Assembly: GCF_010365865.1 (NCBI RefSeq) | Contig: NZ_CP048020.1 | Span: forward strand, 2,604,001 to 2,668,000 | DNA length: 64,000 bases | Direction: 5' to 3' | Origin: Treponema vincentii | Lineage (GTDB): Bacteria; Spirochaetota; Spirochaetia; Treponematales; Treponemataceae | Part shown: one piece after another, positions 54,270 to 62,568 of the stretch | How the letters are laid out: each line of letters starts with the position of its first letter | How positions within the stretch are numbered: position 1 is the first letter of the stretch | The notes under the pieces: generated by a model | The model's database searches: none | What the model was told of the DNA's origin: nothing | Seen by the model: the letters and a program-made list of their open reading frames with translations, nothing else | Position numbers and translations under genes: made by a program

Positions 54270-56055
54270 TCATTTTATAAGTACCGCACGGATACGCCTG
54301 ATACCCGCCGATGACGATTGTTCTTTTTGGATTACGAACTTACCCAATACACCGGTGTGTTCTACGTGTGGGCCACCACATACCTCTTTTGAAAAGTTCC
54401 CGATGGAGTACACTTTTACGGTATCTTCGTATTTTTCTCCAAAGAGTGCCATCGCCCCTGCACGCTTTGCTTCTTCGAGCGACATTATTTCCATCGTAAC
54501 CGGTAAATCTGCTTGGATCTGCTCGTTGACAATACGTTCTACTTCCGCCTTTTCTTCGGCAGTCATCGGCTGCGGATGAGAAAAGTCGAAGCGGAGTCGC
54601 TCTGCCGTAATATTAGACCCTTTTTGCGCAACATGATCGCCAAGTACCATCCTGAGCGCTTTATGCAAAAGATGCGTCGCGGTGTGGTACGCGGTGGTCT
54701 GCTCGGAGTGATCTGCCAAACCACCTTTAAAAATCTGTTCGCTTCCGGCGCGAGAGAGCGCTTGGTGTTTTTTAAAGGCTTCTTCAAATTCCTCTTTATC
54801 AACGGTTAAGCCCGATTCCCGCGCAAGCTCTTCGGTAAGCTCAATAGGGAAGCCGTAGGTATCGTAGAGTTTAAAGGCGAGCCTGCCCGGGATAATCTTT
54901 TTAGGATTTTTTAACAGGTTTGGCTTCATTTTTTCGTACTCAGTCTCGCCTTTTTTGAGGGTCTCGAGGAAGCGTTTTTCTTCGGCTTCAAGCTCGGCGG
55001 TGATGGTTGCTTCTTTCTCTTTTAATTCGGGATACGCGCCCTTGTATTGTTCGATGACAACCTTTGCCGGAATTGCGAGGAAAGTTCCCTCGATACCAAG
55101 CTTCCTGCCATGGCGGACAGCTCGTCTGATAATACGGCGAAGTACGTACCCTGCACCGACATTGGATGGCACCACAGTTTTCGGATCTCCCAAGATAACG
55201 GTAGCCGCCCGGATGTGGTCACAGATAATACGGACGGATACATCTTTTTCAGCATCGCTGCCGTATTGGTAGCCGGTAATCTTTTCAATTGCGGCAATCA
55301 GCGGGGTAAAAATCTCGGTTTCGTACACGGATTTCTTGCCTTGCAGCATTGCAACGGTACGTTCAATTCCCATACCGGTATCGACACAGTGCCGCTCCAA
55401 CGTGTGATAGGAACCGTCTTGCTCTTTGCGGTACTGCATAAAGACATCGTTCCATATTTCAACGTACTTACCGCAGCTGCAACCCGGGCGACATTCGGCG
55501 CCGCACGCAGGCTTTTCCGTGTCGATGAACATTTCCGTGTCGGGATGCGGTGCGTTTCACCAGTTATCCTCGCGGGGTAAAAAGTGAATCCGTTCTTTCG
55601 GGATACCGTGTTTTTCCCAAATCTCCGCCGATTCGGTGTCGCGTGGCACTTTATCATCGCCTGCAAAAACGGTTACGGAAAGGAGATCAACCGGAATGTT
55701 AAGATATTGTGGGCTTGTCAAAAATTCAAAGCTGAATCCAATAGCTTCTTTTTTAAAGTAATCGCCAAGCGACCAGTTTCCCAGCATTTCAAAAAAGGTG
55801 AGGTGAGAAGCATCCCCTACCGCATCGATGTCGCCGGTGCGGATACACTTTTGATAGTCCGTTAAACGTGTCCCCGCAGGATGCGGTTCACCCATCAGAT
55901 AGGGAACAAGCGGGTGCATACCTGCGGTGGTAAATAGTACGGTAGGATCGTTTTCGGGGATAACCGACTTACCGGAAATTTCCGTATGGCCTTTACTTTT
56001 AAAAAAATGCGATATACTTGGAACGGAGTTCGTCTGCTGTAATGTGTTTATTCAT
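54270..56055 (-). pseudogene. alaS: Alanyl-tRNA synthetase, short form, broken at two places
   Basis: From ATG 56055 the frame reads [17 protein letters not shown] and stops at T7 (A7 on the + strand, 56001-56007). Dropping one base restores [40 protein letters not shown] and on to LPREDNW. There an in-frame TGA (55557-55559) and a loss of about six residues replace the conserved TGPCGPDTEM block with five codons. The frame resumes PDTEMFIDTEKPACGAECRP to the end, through the editing domain (HTATHLLHKALR, EVCGGPHVEHTG), with no C-terminal C-Ala domain. Such a short AlaRS of about 600 residues is typical of treponemes. AlaRS is essential, so either the sequence is wrong here or another copy exists. 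Confidence 0.88.
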
Positions 56056-56097
56056 ATCTTACCATAGTAAGAAAAGCTATTAAGCCTGTCAACTGTA

Positions 56098-56220
56098 CTT
56101 TTGAAAATAGGTGGCACATCTGCGTTGTCGCTTAACAAAAAACAGTCCTCGACGTACAACAAGTACGCCTGCGGGTGTTTTTTGTACGCTCCTAGCATCT
56201 GTACCGCCTATTTTCAAAAG
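56098..56220. repeat. 123-bp foldback element, copy 2
   Basis: The outer arms 56098-56123 and 56195-56220 match in 22 of 26 positions when inverted, with CTTTTGAAAATAGG perfect. A middle stem ACAAAAAACA/TGTTTTTTGT (56135-56144 with 56176-56185) and a GTAC/GTAC core lie inside. The layout equals that of 40421-40542. It lies between tatD and alaS and supplies the last codon and stop of tatD. Confidence 0.78.
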
Positions 56221-57104
56221 CGCTGGCTATGCAGAACGGACACGGCTGTCCGGGGTTTTACACAGCAGCGAAAAAAAAGATGGTGGCAGTTCCGGTACAC
56301 GGTTTCGCATAAGTGTTCTACCGAACACTGCCGGTATTTGCTTGCAGCCTGATAGGTATACGAAATATTCAACGGGGTGTTTACCTCTCGTCTAACCGGT
56401 TGAGGGGCGAGGTACGGGGCATCCGTCTCCAATAGTAGTTTATCGTCAGGCACCATGCGTACCAATTCCGCTATTGTGGAAGCTGTTTTCGCATTGTCAG
56501 TGTATGTGATGGTACCCGGAAATGAAAGATACCAGCCCCGTTCTAAAAAAGCCTCGGCTTCTTTCTTCCCGTACGAAAAACAATGAATAACGCCTCGGTG
56601 CCAGCCTACTTCGTCGATACAACGGAGCGTCGGTTCAAAGCCGTCGCGTGAATGAATAATCACAGCCAATCCGTACCGTTTGGCAAGAGCAAGCTGTTCT
56701 TTAAACAGCGTTTCTTCACCGGCGAGATCATCGGTTCCCGTACCCGTTGCTCCGGCATGGTTCCAATACCGGTCTATACCGCATTCTCCGACTGCCGTAT
56801 ACAGCTGCCCGCTTTTAAGAATCGCTTGAATATCGGCTTCAAGCCTTTGCAATGCCTCTGCCGGATGTTCAATAGCGGCACGCCCCGGCCACAATCCCGC
56901 AGAAAAATGGATAAAATCGGGTATAGAGCCGTCTTTGCCGCAAGCTTCCGCAACGGTGTTATACCGTGGCGTAAAATCTCCGGCATCGGTTCCGATATCC
57001 ATTATAAAAGGATACCCTTCTTCCTGCATCGCTTTCAGTATCAGCGGAAAGTGTGCCGCTTTTTGAGAAATATGATGTAAATGACAATGAGAGTCTGTAA
57101 ACAA
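56214..57104 (-). CDS. TatD-family metal-dependent hydrolase
   Basis: The 296-residue protein has the metal-binding N-terminus MFTDSHCHLHH. It also has AVGECGIDRYW near 103, AVIIHSRDGFEPTL near 150, GVIHCFSYG near 170 and LLLETDAPYLAPQPVRREVN near 225, all TatD signatures. Proteins of this family are 3'-5' DNA/RNA exonucleases or deoxyribonucleases. The last residues, up to the stop, come from the right arm of foldback element 2, so the natural C-terminus (ending about YRNCHHLFF) has been extended or replaced. Confidence 0.9.
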   Translation of the reverse strand: MFTDSHCHLHHISQKAAHFPLILKAMQEEGYPFIMDIGTDAGDFTPRYNTVAEACGKDGSIPDFIHFSAGLWPGRAAIEHPAEALQRLEADIQAILKSGQLYTAVGECGIDRYWNHAGATGTGTDDLAGEETLFKEQLALAKRYGLAVIIHSRDGFEPTLRCIDEVGWHRGVIHCFSYGKKEAEAFLERGWYLSFPGTITYTDNAKTASTIAELVRMVPDDKLLLETDAPYLAPQPVRREVNTPLNISYTYQAASKYRQCSVEHLCETVYRNCHHLFFRCCVKPRTAVSVLHSQRF

Positions 57105-57106
57105 TC

Positions 57107-57135
57107 TTGACCGCCTCTATAAATTCCGGTATAGT
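57107..57135 (+). promoter_or_regulatory. Promoter of tRNA-Leu
   Basis: TTGACC (57107-57112) and TATAGT (57130-57135) are 17 bases apart, with a start site expected near 57142, directly before the tRNA. The -35 abuts the tatD start codon (57104), transcribed the other way. Confidence 0.75.
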
Positions 57136-57146
57136 ATATCATCTTT

Positions 57147-57232
57147 GCCGGAGTGGTGGAATTGGTAGACACCAGGGACTTAAAATCCCTTGACTGGTAA
57201 CGGTCGTACGAGTTCAAGTCTCGTCTCCGGCA
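57147..57232 (+). tRNA. tRNA-Leu (anticodon UAA)
   Basis: The acceptor GCCGGAG pairs with CTCCGGC. The anticodon stem AGGGA/TCCCT has the loop CTTAAAA, with anticodon UAA, reading UUA and UUG. There is a long variable arm (TGACTGGTAACGGTCGTA), as in class II tRNAs, and a T-arm with GTTCAAGTC. CCA is not encoded. 86 bases. Confidence 0.96.
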
Positions 57233-57451
57233 CTTCTTTTCATGGAAGTCCCGAGCAACCCCGCTTTTTAATATATTTTCTTATCTGTGCTTTATTCTAT
57301 GTCTTGAACTATTATACGCGACTGCGTCTAATCTATTGTGAACTTATCGATGGTACGTTTCTGCATTCCATTAAAAATCTCTTCCGACTTTTGCACTTAA
57401 TTTTTTTTCTTGTTTTCCGATATTGTCTGTATGAAGCTATGGGAGGATCTT

Positions 57452-58384
57452 ATGAGAAAATACCATGTACTGTCAGCTCTAGTGGGGGCATTGTTGTTAT
57501 TACCCCTTGGAGCGGAAGAATTACTCACAGCAGAAACTTATGCATCTTATTACGGAGAGGCTTTTAACGGCCGGCCGACGTCAAGCGGCGAAATTTTCGA
57601 TATGAATGCCTATACGGCAGCCCACAAAACACTGCCGTTCGGAACTTTTCTTGAAGTAACCAATCTTGAAAACGGGAAAAAAGTGGTGGTACGCGTAAAC
57701 GACCGCGGCCCATTTGTCCCAAACCGCGAGATAGATTTATCAAAAGCTGCAGCTAAATCCTTGGGGATGATTAGCCGCGGTATCACACGAGTTTCGATTA
57801 AAAGGGTTGATTCGCTTGATCATGCAGCACTCGTTGCAACAACTGATGTTTACAGCGACACAACGACGGAATCCGCACCGAAAGGAGCTCATCCCGTTAC
57901 CGATTCCCAGCCTGAAGCGGTGCCTGTTCAGAAGGAGGCGGTGTCCGATATACCTGCTAAAGGTTCCGACACAGCGGCAGAAACGGCGCCGTCTAAAGTA
58001 ACACAAGCTCAAGCATCACAGCCTAACACAACACAAAGACAACCGTCATCTGTAGATCAACAAACAGCAAAGCCTGATACCGTTAAAGGTGTTGCAAACC
58101 GTTCAGCTTCCGCACAACCGGCACAAACTCCGGCTCCGGTTTATTCACAAGGTACTTCAGGCGTGTTGTGGAGAATTCAGCTGGGCGCTTTTGCACGGGA
58201 AGAAAATGCACTGCGGCTTGTTGTCCAACTGAGAAAAGCAGGGTTCGACCCTGCGTATGAGCGTACTGAAAAATCGGTACGGGTTGTCCTTCCGGGTATA
58301 CAACCAGACGATCTTGAAAAAGTAAAAGAGGCGCTGGCGAATCATTCTTTCACCGATTACGTAATCAGACAGGAAAGCTGGTAA
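57452..58384 (+). CDS. rlpA: RlpA-like septal lytic transglycosylase with SPOR domain
   Basis: I start at ATG 57452, preceded by GGGAGGATCT; the frame upstream to 57410 is not signal-like. The 310-residue product has a signal peptide (HVLSALVGALLLLPLGAEE). The double-psi barrel domain has SYYGEAFNGRPTSSGEIFDM, LPFGTFLEVTNLENGKKVVV and RVNDRGPFVPNREIDLSKAA. A Gln/Thr/Ser-rich linker and a C-terminal SPOR domain (WRIQLGAFAREENALRLVVQ) follow. RlpA cuts denuded glycan at the septum. No lipobox cysteine is evident, so it is probably secreted to the periplasm and not lipidated. Confidence 0.92.
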   Translation: MRKYHVLSALVGALLLLPLGAEELLTAETYASYYGEAFNGRPTSSGEIFDMNAYTAAHKTLPFGTFLEVTNLENGKKVVVRVNDRGPFVPNREIDLSKAAAKSLGMISRGITRVSIKRVDSLDHAALVATTDVYSDTTTESAPKGAHPVTDSQPEAVPVQKEAVSDIPAKGSDTAAETAPSKVTQAQASQPNTTQRQPSSVDQQTAKPDTVKGVANRSASAQPAQTPAPVYSQGTSGVLWRIQLGAFAREENALRLVVQLRKAGFDPAYERTEKSVRVVLPGIQPDDLEKVKEALANHSFTDYVIRQESW

Positions 58385-58418
58385 GCCGATTTTTTTATCA
58401 AAGTAAACGTATCAGACA

Positions 58419-58459
58419 AATCGACAACTCCACGACGCAAGGTGCCGGGGTTGTCGATT
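58419..58459. repeat. Inverted repeat downstream of rlpA
   Basis: AATCGACAAC (58419-58428) pairs with GTTGTCGATT (58450-58459), with a near-perfect extension inward. No T-tract follows in either direction. It may end both rlpA and the opposite-strand transcript. Confidence 0.6.
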
Positions 58460-58460
58460 G

Positions 58461-58607
58461 TTATGTGCTATAGCGACCATTAGTGATGAGTGTTGCATCA
58501 TTTCTTCTTGCTAATACGGCATAGTACATATCAATTCCCGCCAAAAAGCGCTTGAAACGGCTATATAGGTCAGTACAATTTCTATTCGTTGTTTCCTCTT
58601 TACTCAT
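58461..58607 (-). pseudogene. PIN-domain (VapC-like) toxin fragment
   Basis: A 48-residue frame starts at ATG 58607, overlapping the end of the preceding small frame (GATGAGTAA). Its middle, RFLAGIDMYYAVLARRNDAT followed by LITNG, fits the conserved core of VapC-type PIN ribonucleases (LxxxDxxxAxLA...LLTxD). The family is normally about 130 residues with an N-terminal LDTN motif, absent here. It is most likely a decayed toxin remnant in the 328-base gap between rlpA and the LRR gene. The family assignment is tentative. Confidence 0.35.
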
Positions 58608-58698
58608 CTTCTTCAGCGCTCATTGCTGGAGTTGATTCGCCTAACCACTCACCGCCGGCTTGCTCCGGCAGCGTTTGTACCGGTATGTCGTTACTCAT
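58600..58698 (-). CDS. Small 32-residue frame upstream of the PIN fragment
   Basis: MSNDIPVQTLPEQAGGEWLG followed by ESTPAMSAEEDE ends by overlapping the next frame, as antitoxin-toxin pairs often do. It starts 14 bases after the LRR gene stop. No family is recognised and no good ribosome site is present. It could be a remnant antitoxin tail or chance. Confidence 0.25.
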   Translation of the reverse strand: MSNDIPVQTLPEQAGGEWLGESTPAMSAEEDE

Positions 58699-58712
58699 CA
58701 CATACAACAATA

Positions 58713-59421
58713 TCAGAACCCGCCTGCGTAGCCGGTGTCACGTATCATTTTTTTCGATTTTAATGAAAGTTTTTTGCAGCCTTCAAACACGGAATCATCG
58801 TCATATCGAATTTTATGCGAAGGCATTGTAACGGTTGTCAAGTTTTCGCAGTTCTTAAAAGCGCCGGTTCCGATGGATTTTACGGAGTTCGGAATTTCAA
58901 GCGTTTCTATCTTCGATTTAGTAAACGCACCCGATTCAATCGTTTCCAATCCTTCCCATAAGGCTACCGACGATACATTGATGCCAGCAAAACACATAAA
59001 AAGGGATGGTCGTTTGAGTATTCGGCCATCGTATCGCTTCAAGTGCATTGCAATTTCCTAAGAAGCACATAAGATAGCTGCAATAGCGCGGAAAAAAGAT
59101 TTTTTTTACCGTATCGGCAAAGGATGTATCTATATAGGTGATCGTGTCGGGAAAGATAACCGACGTAATCGGCGTTTTGACATTTTCGTTATCAAATCCG
59201 CATCCAACCGAAACAACGGGAAAATCCTCAATGCTGTCGGGGATGACGATATCACCGCCTTTTCCGACGTACTTTAGGATAACTACTCCCGTACCGTCTC
59301 CATTTAAGTCGTACTCAAAGTCCGAAACGGGAGAGACGCTCTGCGCCAATACCGGTATCAAACCGGTACCGCTGATCAAAACAGCAAGCAGTACCGCCAT
59401 AGAAAAAGGTTTTTTGTTCAT
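58713..59421 (-). pseudogene. BspA-like leucine-rich-repeat protein, one frameshift
   Basis: The first frame (from ATG 59421) has a signal peptide (MAVLLAVLISGTGLIPVLAQ), then YVGKGGDIVIPDSIEDFPVV and TSVIFPDTITYIDTSFADTV, LRR_5 repeats of the BspA type. The second frame continues LWEGLETIESGAFTKSKIET and IPNSVKSIGTGAFKNCENL. An extra base in one of the short A/T runs between 58989 and 59002 separates them; repaired length is about 235 residues. Such proteins are surface or secreted binding proteins in oral treponemes. It starts 12 bases after the zinc-ribbon gene. Confidence 0.75.
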
Positions 59422-59433
59422 TTTTATAGCTCC

Positions 59434-60084
59434 TTATACAGTAGGTAATGATTCCGGTAAATCGCTATTACAGTACCGGCATTTAACGGCGGCTTTTTTT
59501 ATATCTTCTCCGCAGTACGGGCAGGTTTTGTATTCATCAGGATGCGTATGTGCATTGTGTTCGGTATTTTCCGCTGCGGGTTGTGTAGGATGCGGCTCGG
59601 ATAGGTTGCTGTTGCAGTAGCGGCACACGACGGCAATCTTTTTTATTTGTTCGCCACAGTAAGGGCAGATTTTTACATCGTTGTTCGGAGCGTTTTGAGT
59701 ACCATCCGCTTGAGTTTGCGCGGCTTGTTTTGCCTGCTTCTCTTTTTGAATTGCTTTGTATCGCCATACGGCGCCGTCGGGGTTATCCGCCTGTAAAGAA
59801 CATTTAGACACATATCCCGACTTTATCAGTTTCTCTTTAAGCCAGTCGTTGCCTTTTATGCCGTAATAAACCGACACACCGAGTAATCCCAGAGCCCTTC
59901 CCCAATTAGTTCCCACAACCCCTAACAAAGAAAGTATGGTGAGTGCTATTCCCGTTACGGCTTGCGGAGTTAAATCGTGATACAGTGCCCAAAAACCGTC
60001 TAACCAAAATGCCGGATGCGACCAGCCTTTTTTTACCGCCTTAATGTCTCCCGAAGGATGTTCATAAATGACAAATTCTTTCAT
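59434..60084 (-). CDS. DUF2628 membrane protein with two C-terminal zinc ribbons
   Basis: The start ATG 60084 is chosen for GGGAGAT upstream. The 216-residue product begins MKEFVIYEHPSGDIKAVKKG, then WSHPAFWLDGFWALYHDL and two hydrophobic segments typical of DUF2628. A charged linker and two copies of CPYCGE-x9-CRYCNS (about residues 145-165 and 185-205) follow, each a four-cysteine zinc ribbon. The function is unknown. It is the closest paralogue of the next two genes; the duplicated ribbon is unusual. Confidence 0.75.
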   Translation of the reverse strand: MKEFVIYEHPSGDIKAVKKGWSHPAFWLDGFWALYHDLTPQAVTGIALTILSLLGVVGTNWGRALGLLGVSVYYGIKGNDWLKEKLIKSGYVSKCSLQADNPDGAVWRYKAIQKEKQAKQAAQTQADGTQNAPNNDVKICPYCGEQIKKIAVVCRYCNSNLSEPHPTQPAAENTEHNAHTHPDEYKTCPYCGEDIKKAAVKCRYCNSDLPESLPTV

Positions 60085-60146
60085 CGGTATCTCCCGTTTA
60101 AAAATAAGCAAGACGACTTATCCGCCTGCCTGATATTCCGTATTCT

Positions 60147-60692
60147 CTACACATCCCGTTTACAGTACCGGCACTTAATGGCAATCTTTTTTATCTGCTC
60201 GCCGCAGTAGGGACAGGTTTTGTATTCGGCATCGGAGATTCCGCTATTTATACCGGCTGCTGTATGTCCACTGCCCTGATCGGACTGTACAGATGATTCT
60301 TCCGCTGTACCGATACTTGGTTCTGCAGCTGTCGGGGCATTTTTAAATTCCATAATGGCAATGCCCGCAGTATTGGCTTGCATAATGCCTGCAAATTGGT
60401 ACCCTTCTTTTAACAGTTTTGTTTTGATCCATGTATTGCCGGTGGCTCCGCAAAAAAAAGCTAAGCACATTGCTACCATGACTAAATACAGAATTGGCGG
60501 GTCGTTTACTAGCGCTATAATATATATTAACCACCACGACGAACCGATAAAACCCATTATTATGTATCGCCTAGGCAGCTGTTCACGCAGCGCCCAAAAG
60601 CCTCCAACCCAAAATGCCCGATGTGACCAGCCTTTTTTTACCGCCTTAATGTCTCCCGAATCGGGGTGGACATACATAAAAAAATCTTGCAT
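60147..60692 (-). CDS. DUF2628 membrane protein with one C-terminal zinc ribbon
   Basis: The 181-residue paralogue of the neighbour begins MQDFFMYVHPDSGDIKAVKK followed by GWSHRAFWVGGFWAL. It has two or three hydrophobic segments (IGSSWWLIYIIALVND, YLVMVAMCLAFFCGATG) and a final CPYCGEQIKKIAIKCRYCKR zinc ribbon. The start has AAGGAGAT. The repeated GDIKAVKKGWSH motif marks the family. It is likely an inner-membrane protein with a cytoplasmic ribbon; its role is unknown. Confidence 0.75.
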   Translation of the reverse strand: MQDFFMYVHPDSGDIKAVKKGWSHRAFWVGGFWALREQLPRRYIIMGFIGSSWWLIYIIALVNDPPILYLVMVAMCLAFFCGATGNTWIKTKLLKEGYQFAGIMQANTAGIAIMEFKNAPTAAEPSIGTAEESSVQSDQGSGHTAAGINSGISDAEYKTCPYCGEQIKKIAIKCRYCKRDV

Positions 60693-60730
60693 CGTTATCT
60701 CCTTATAAATAGTTTTTGCATATTTTATCG

Positions 60731-61498
60731 CTAATAGGAATCATATCTTCGCCCCCTGTTATACTTGACTGCATCATCGTATTCGATAATGAAATATTTT
60801 CCGTATGAGCCGATATCAAAGCCGTTCTTAATAGCTGCAAGTGCTTGATAAGCATCACACTCTTTTTTTGAATCCGACACATAGTTATTATAACTGTTCG
60901 CGTGAAAATTATTTGAAAACAATCCGCTGAACGGAATATTGGTAACGGCGGTTCCTTTGGCTGCGTGGGCACGATATTCCGGCCGATAGGTTATAAGAAG
61001 GGTAAATCCGTATTCCTGCGTGTATACCAATCTGTCTTTTGCATACTTTCCATCGTAGTCTATACCGAAGTGTTTATATAAAAAGGCGGATATGATGCAA
61101 CCGAATATTACAACGCCGAATGCCGTAATGCGCCTACGCCGCTTTCGCTCTTCCTGTTCGGCATTTTTAGCCTTGGTATATGCGTTGATTTTATCGGGTG
61201 GAATAAACCCCGGATGCGAAATATTCCGTATCTGAGCCGGCTGCGTGTTTTGTGTTGCATGTTGCGCAGTTGTCTGTGCCGCTGCACTTCGGTGTTCCGG
61301 TTGTACCGGTGTTTCATTTTGTACTTCAACTTTTTCTACCGCCTCTGCTGTTTTTACAGTTTCTGCCGCAGTTTCAATTGGTGCAGCCGATTCTTCCTTG
61401 GGTAAGTCGCTATTACAGTACCTGCACAGCATGGCAATCTTTTTTATCTGCTCACCGCAGTAGGGGCAGATTTTGTATTCGGCACTTTGTTCCATCAT
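60731..61498 (-). CDS. Zinc-ribbon membrane protein (N-terminal ribbon)
   Basis: The 255-residue protein begins with CPYCGEQIKKIAMLCRYCNS (residues about 11-30), the same ribbon as its two neighbours but now at the N-terminus. A Glu/Thr/Gln-rich linker follows, then a basic RKRRRR stretch and one membrane helix (ITAFGVVIFGCIISAFLY). A soluble tail (TQEYGFTLLITYRPEYRAHA) follows outside. It seems to be a ribbon-anchor-domain protein. The start is ATG 61498, and the ATG at 61495 is also possible, with GAGGAG upstream. The function is unknown. Confidence 0.7.
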   Translation of the reverse strand: MMEQSAEYKICPYCGEQIKKIAMLCRYCNSDLPKEESAAPIETAAETVKTAEAVEKVEVQNETPVQPEHRSAAAQTTAQHATQNTQPAQIRNISHPGFIPPDKINAYTKAKNAEQEERKRRRRITAFGVVIFGCIISAFLYKHFGIDYDGKYAKDRLVYTQEYGFTLLITYRPEYRAHAAKGTAVTNIPFSGLFSNNFHANSYNNYVSDSKKECDAYQALAAIKNGFDIGSYGKYFIIEYDDAVKYNRGRRYDSY

Positions 61499-61604
61499 TG
61501 TATCTCCTCTGTTATAAATCGTATCAAATAGGATTACCGGACTCTTTGACTCGCAAAAATATGTATACGAGTTCGACGATTTTTATATAATGGTGTTTGA
61601 TCTG

Positions 61605-62114
61605 CTATTTATACAGATAATAAATAGTTGTTTTATACTGCCGCCATTTTGCAAAATATTCATTTATCACAACATACTCATAATCGACGGTTGCAATGAG
61701 CGCCACGCTGACATCGCAGCCGCGCTGTGTCATTAAAGCCTTTACGGAAGATGCCAAATCGGTATTGGGGTTATACACTTCTATATTGTCAAAATCGATA
61801 ACGTACCCGAGTTGCTCAACCCAGCGAGGGACAATATTGTTGTATATGTCGGAAGCATCTCCGTCATGATATGTTATCGTATCGTACAGCCAGTAATGCA
61901 ATTTATATCCTTGCACAATCGCATAACCGTCTTGTTCGCAGTATGAATCGGCAAACGTGTCCGATAGCCATGAATCAGCCTTTGCACCGTAAAAACGCCG
62001 ACCATTCAGAGTTACTACTTCGGTATATGCCCAGTCATACATCGGTGATGCTTCTTGCGCAAAGCATAACGCTGTAATTACAATAAACAGTGCAATCATT
62101 ATTCGATTTTTCAT
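61605..62114 (-). CDS. Exported protein of unknown function
   Basis: The 169-residue product has a signal peptide (MKNRIMIALFIVITALCFAQ). It then has Trp/Tyr-rich segments such as MYDWAYTEVVTLNGRRFYGA and YKLHYWLYDTITYHDGDASD. It has two cysteines and no known motif that I recognise. It starts 2 bases after the preceding gene's stop, so it is co-transcribed with it, as part of the exported-protein patch. Confidence 0.6.
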   Translation of the reverse strand: MKNRIMIALFIVITALCFAQEASPMYDWAYTEVVTLNGRRFYGAKADSWLSDTFADSYCEQDGYAIVQGYKLHYWLYDTITYHDGDASDIYNNIVPRWVEQLGYVIDFDNIEVYNPNTDLASSVKALMTQRGCDVSVALIATVDYEYVVINEYFAKWRQYKTTIYYLYK

Positions 62115-62116
62115 CT

Positions 62117-62533
62117 TTAATCTTTCCTCATATAACTTGAATTAACTGTTATCTTATCCCCTGCATCATCTTCTATTTTGACACAGATTATAAAGCCTTC
62201 TCTTATACCGGAATCAGGGGCGGTCGTATCTATTAAAATACTGTACACTTCATTTTTGGCGAGATAATATTCCTTAAGCGCTTCGCTAAACAGCCATATT
62301 ATTTCTTTGGACAATTTCCGAGTATTGTGAACGCTATATCCTAGCCCGCGTGCTCCAGCTTGTAGCATATCCACCGTGCTATCAAGTAAATTACCATCCG
62401 TATCATCTCCGATGAAAGTGATTGAAGCTTCTCCGGAATATCCTGTTTCGTCGTCGTAATAGTATTTCCAGTTTTTAGCATGCGCCGTTCCGATGAAAGC
62501 AAGCAGACACATGCATGCGATAATCTTTTTCAT
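62117..62533 (-). CDS. Exported protein of unknown function
   Basis: The 138-residue product has a clean signal peptide (MKKIIACMCLLAFIGTAHAK). A mixed region follows with DDETGYSGEASITFIGDDTD and LSKEIIWLFSEALKEYYLAK. Its length and composition suggest a small periplasmic protein. It follows the transglutaminase-like gene after 35 bases and precedes the other small exported protein by 2 bases. No family is recognised. Confidence 0.6.
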   Translation of the reverse strand: MKKIIACMCLLAFIGTAHAKNWKYYYDDETGYSGEASITFIGDDTDGNLLDSTVDMLQAGARGLGYSVHNTRKLSKEIIWLFSEALKEYYLAKNEVYSILIDTTAPDSGIREGFIICVKIEDDAGDKITVNSSYMRKD

Positions 62534-62568
62534 AGCAACGCCTCCTTTATAGTAAAATTATTTGCCTC

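Noticed and set aside
56098-56220. Simple intrinsic terminator
   Set aside because: The 123-bp nested structure has very long arms and no T-tract at the expected place; it matches the element at 40421 in layout.
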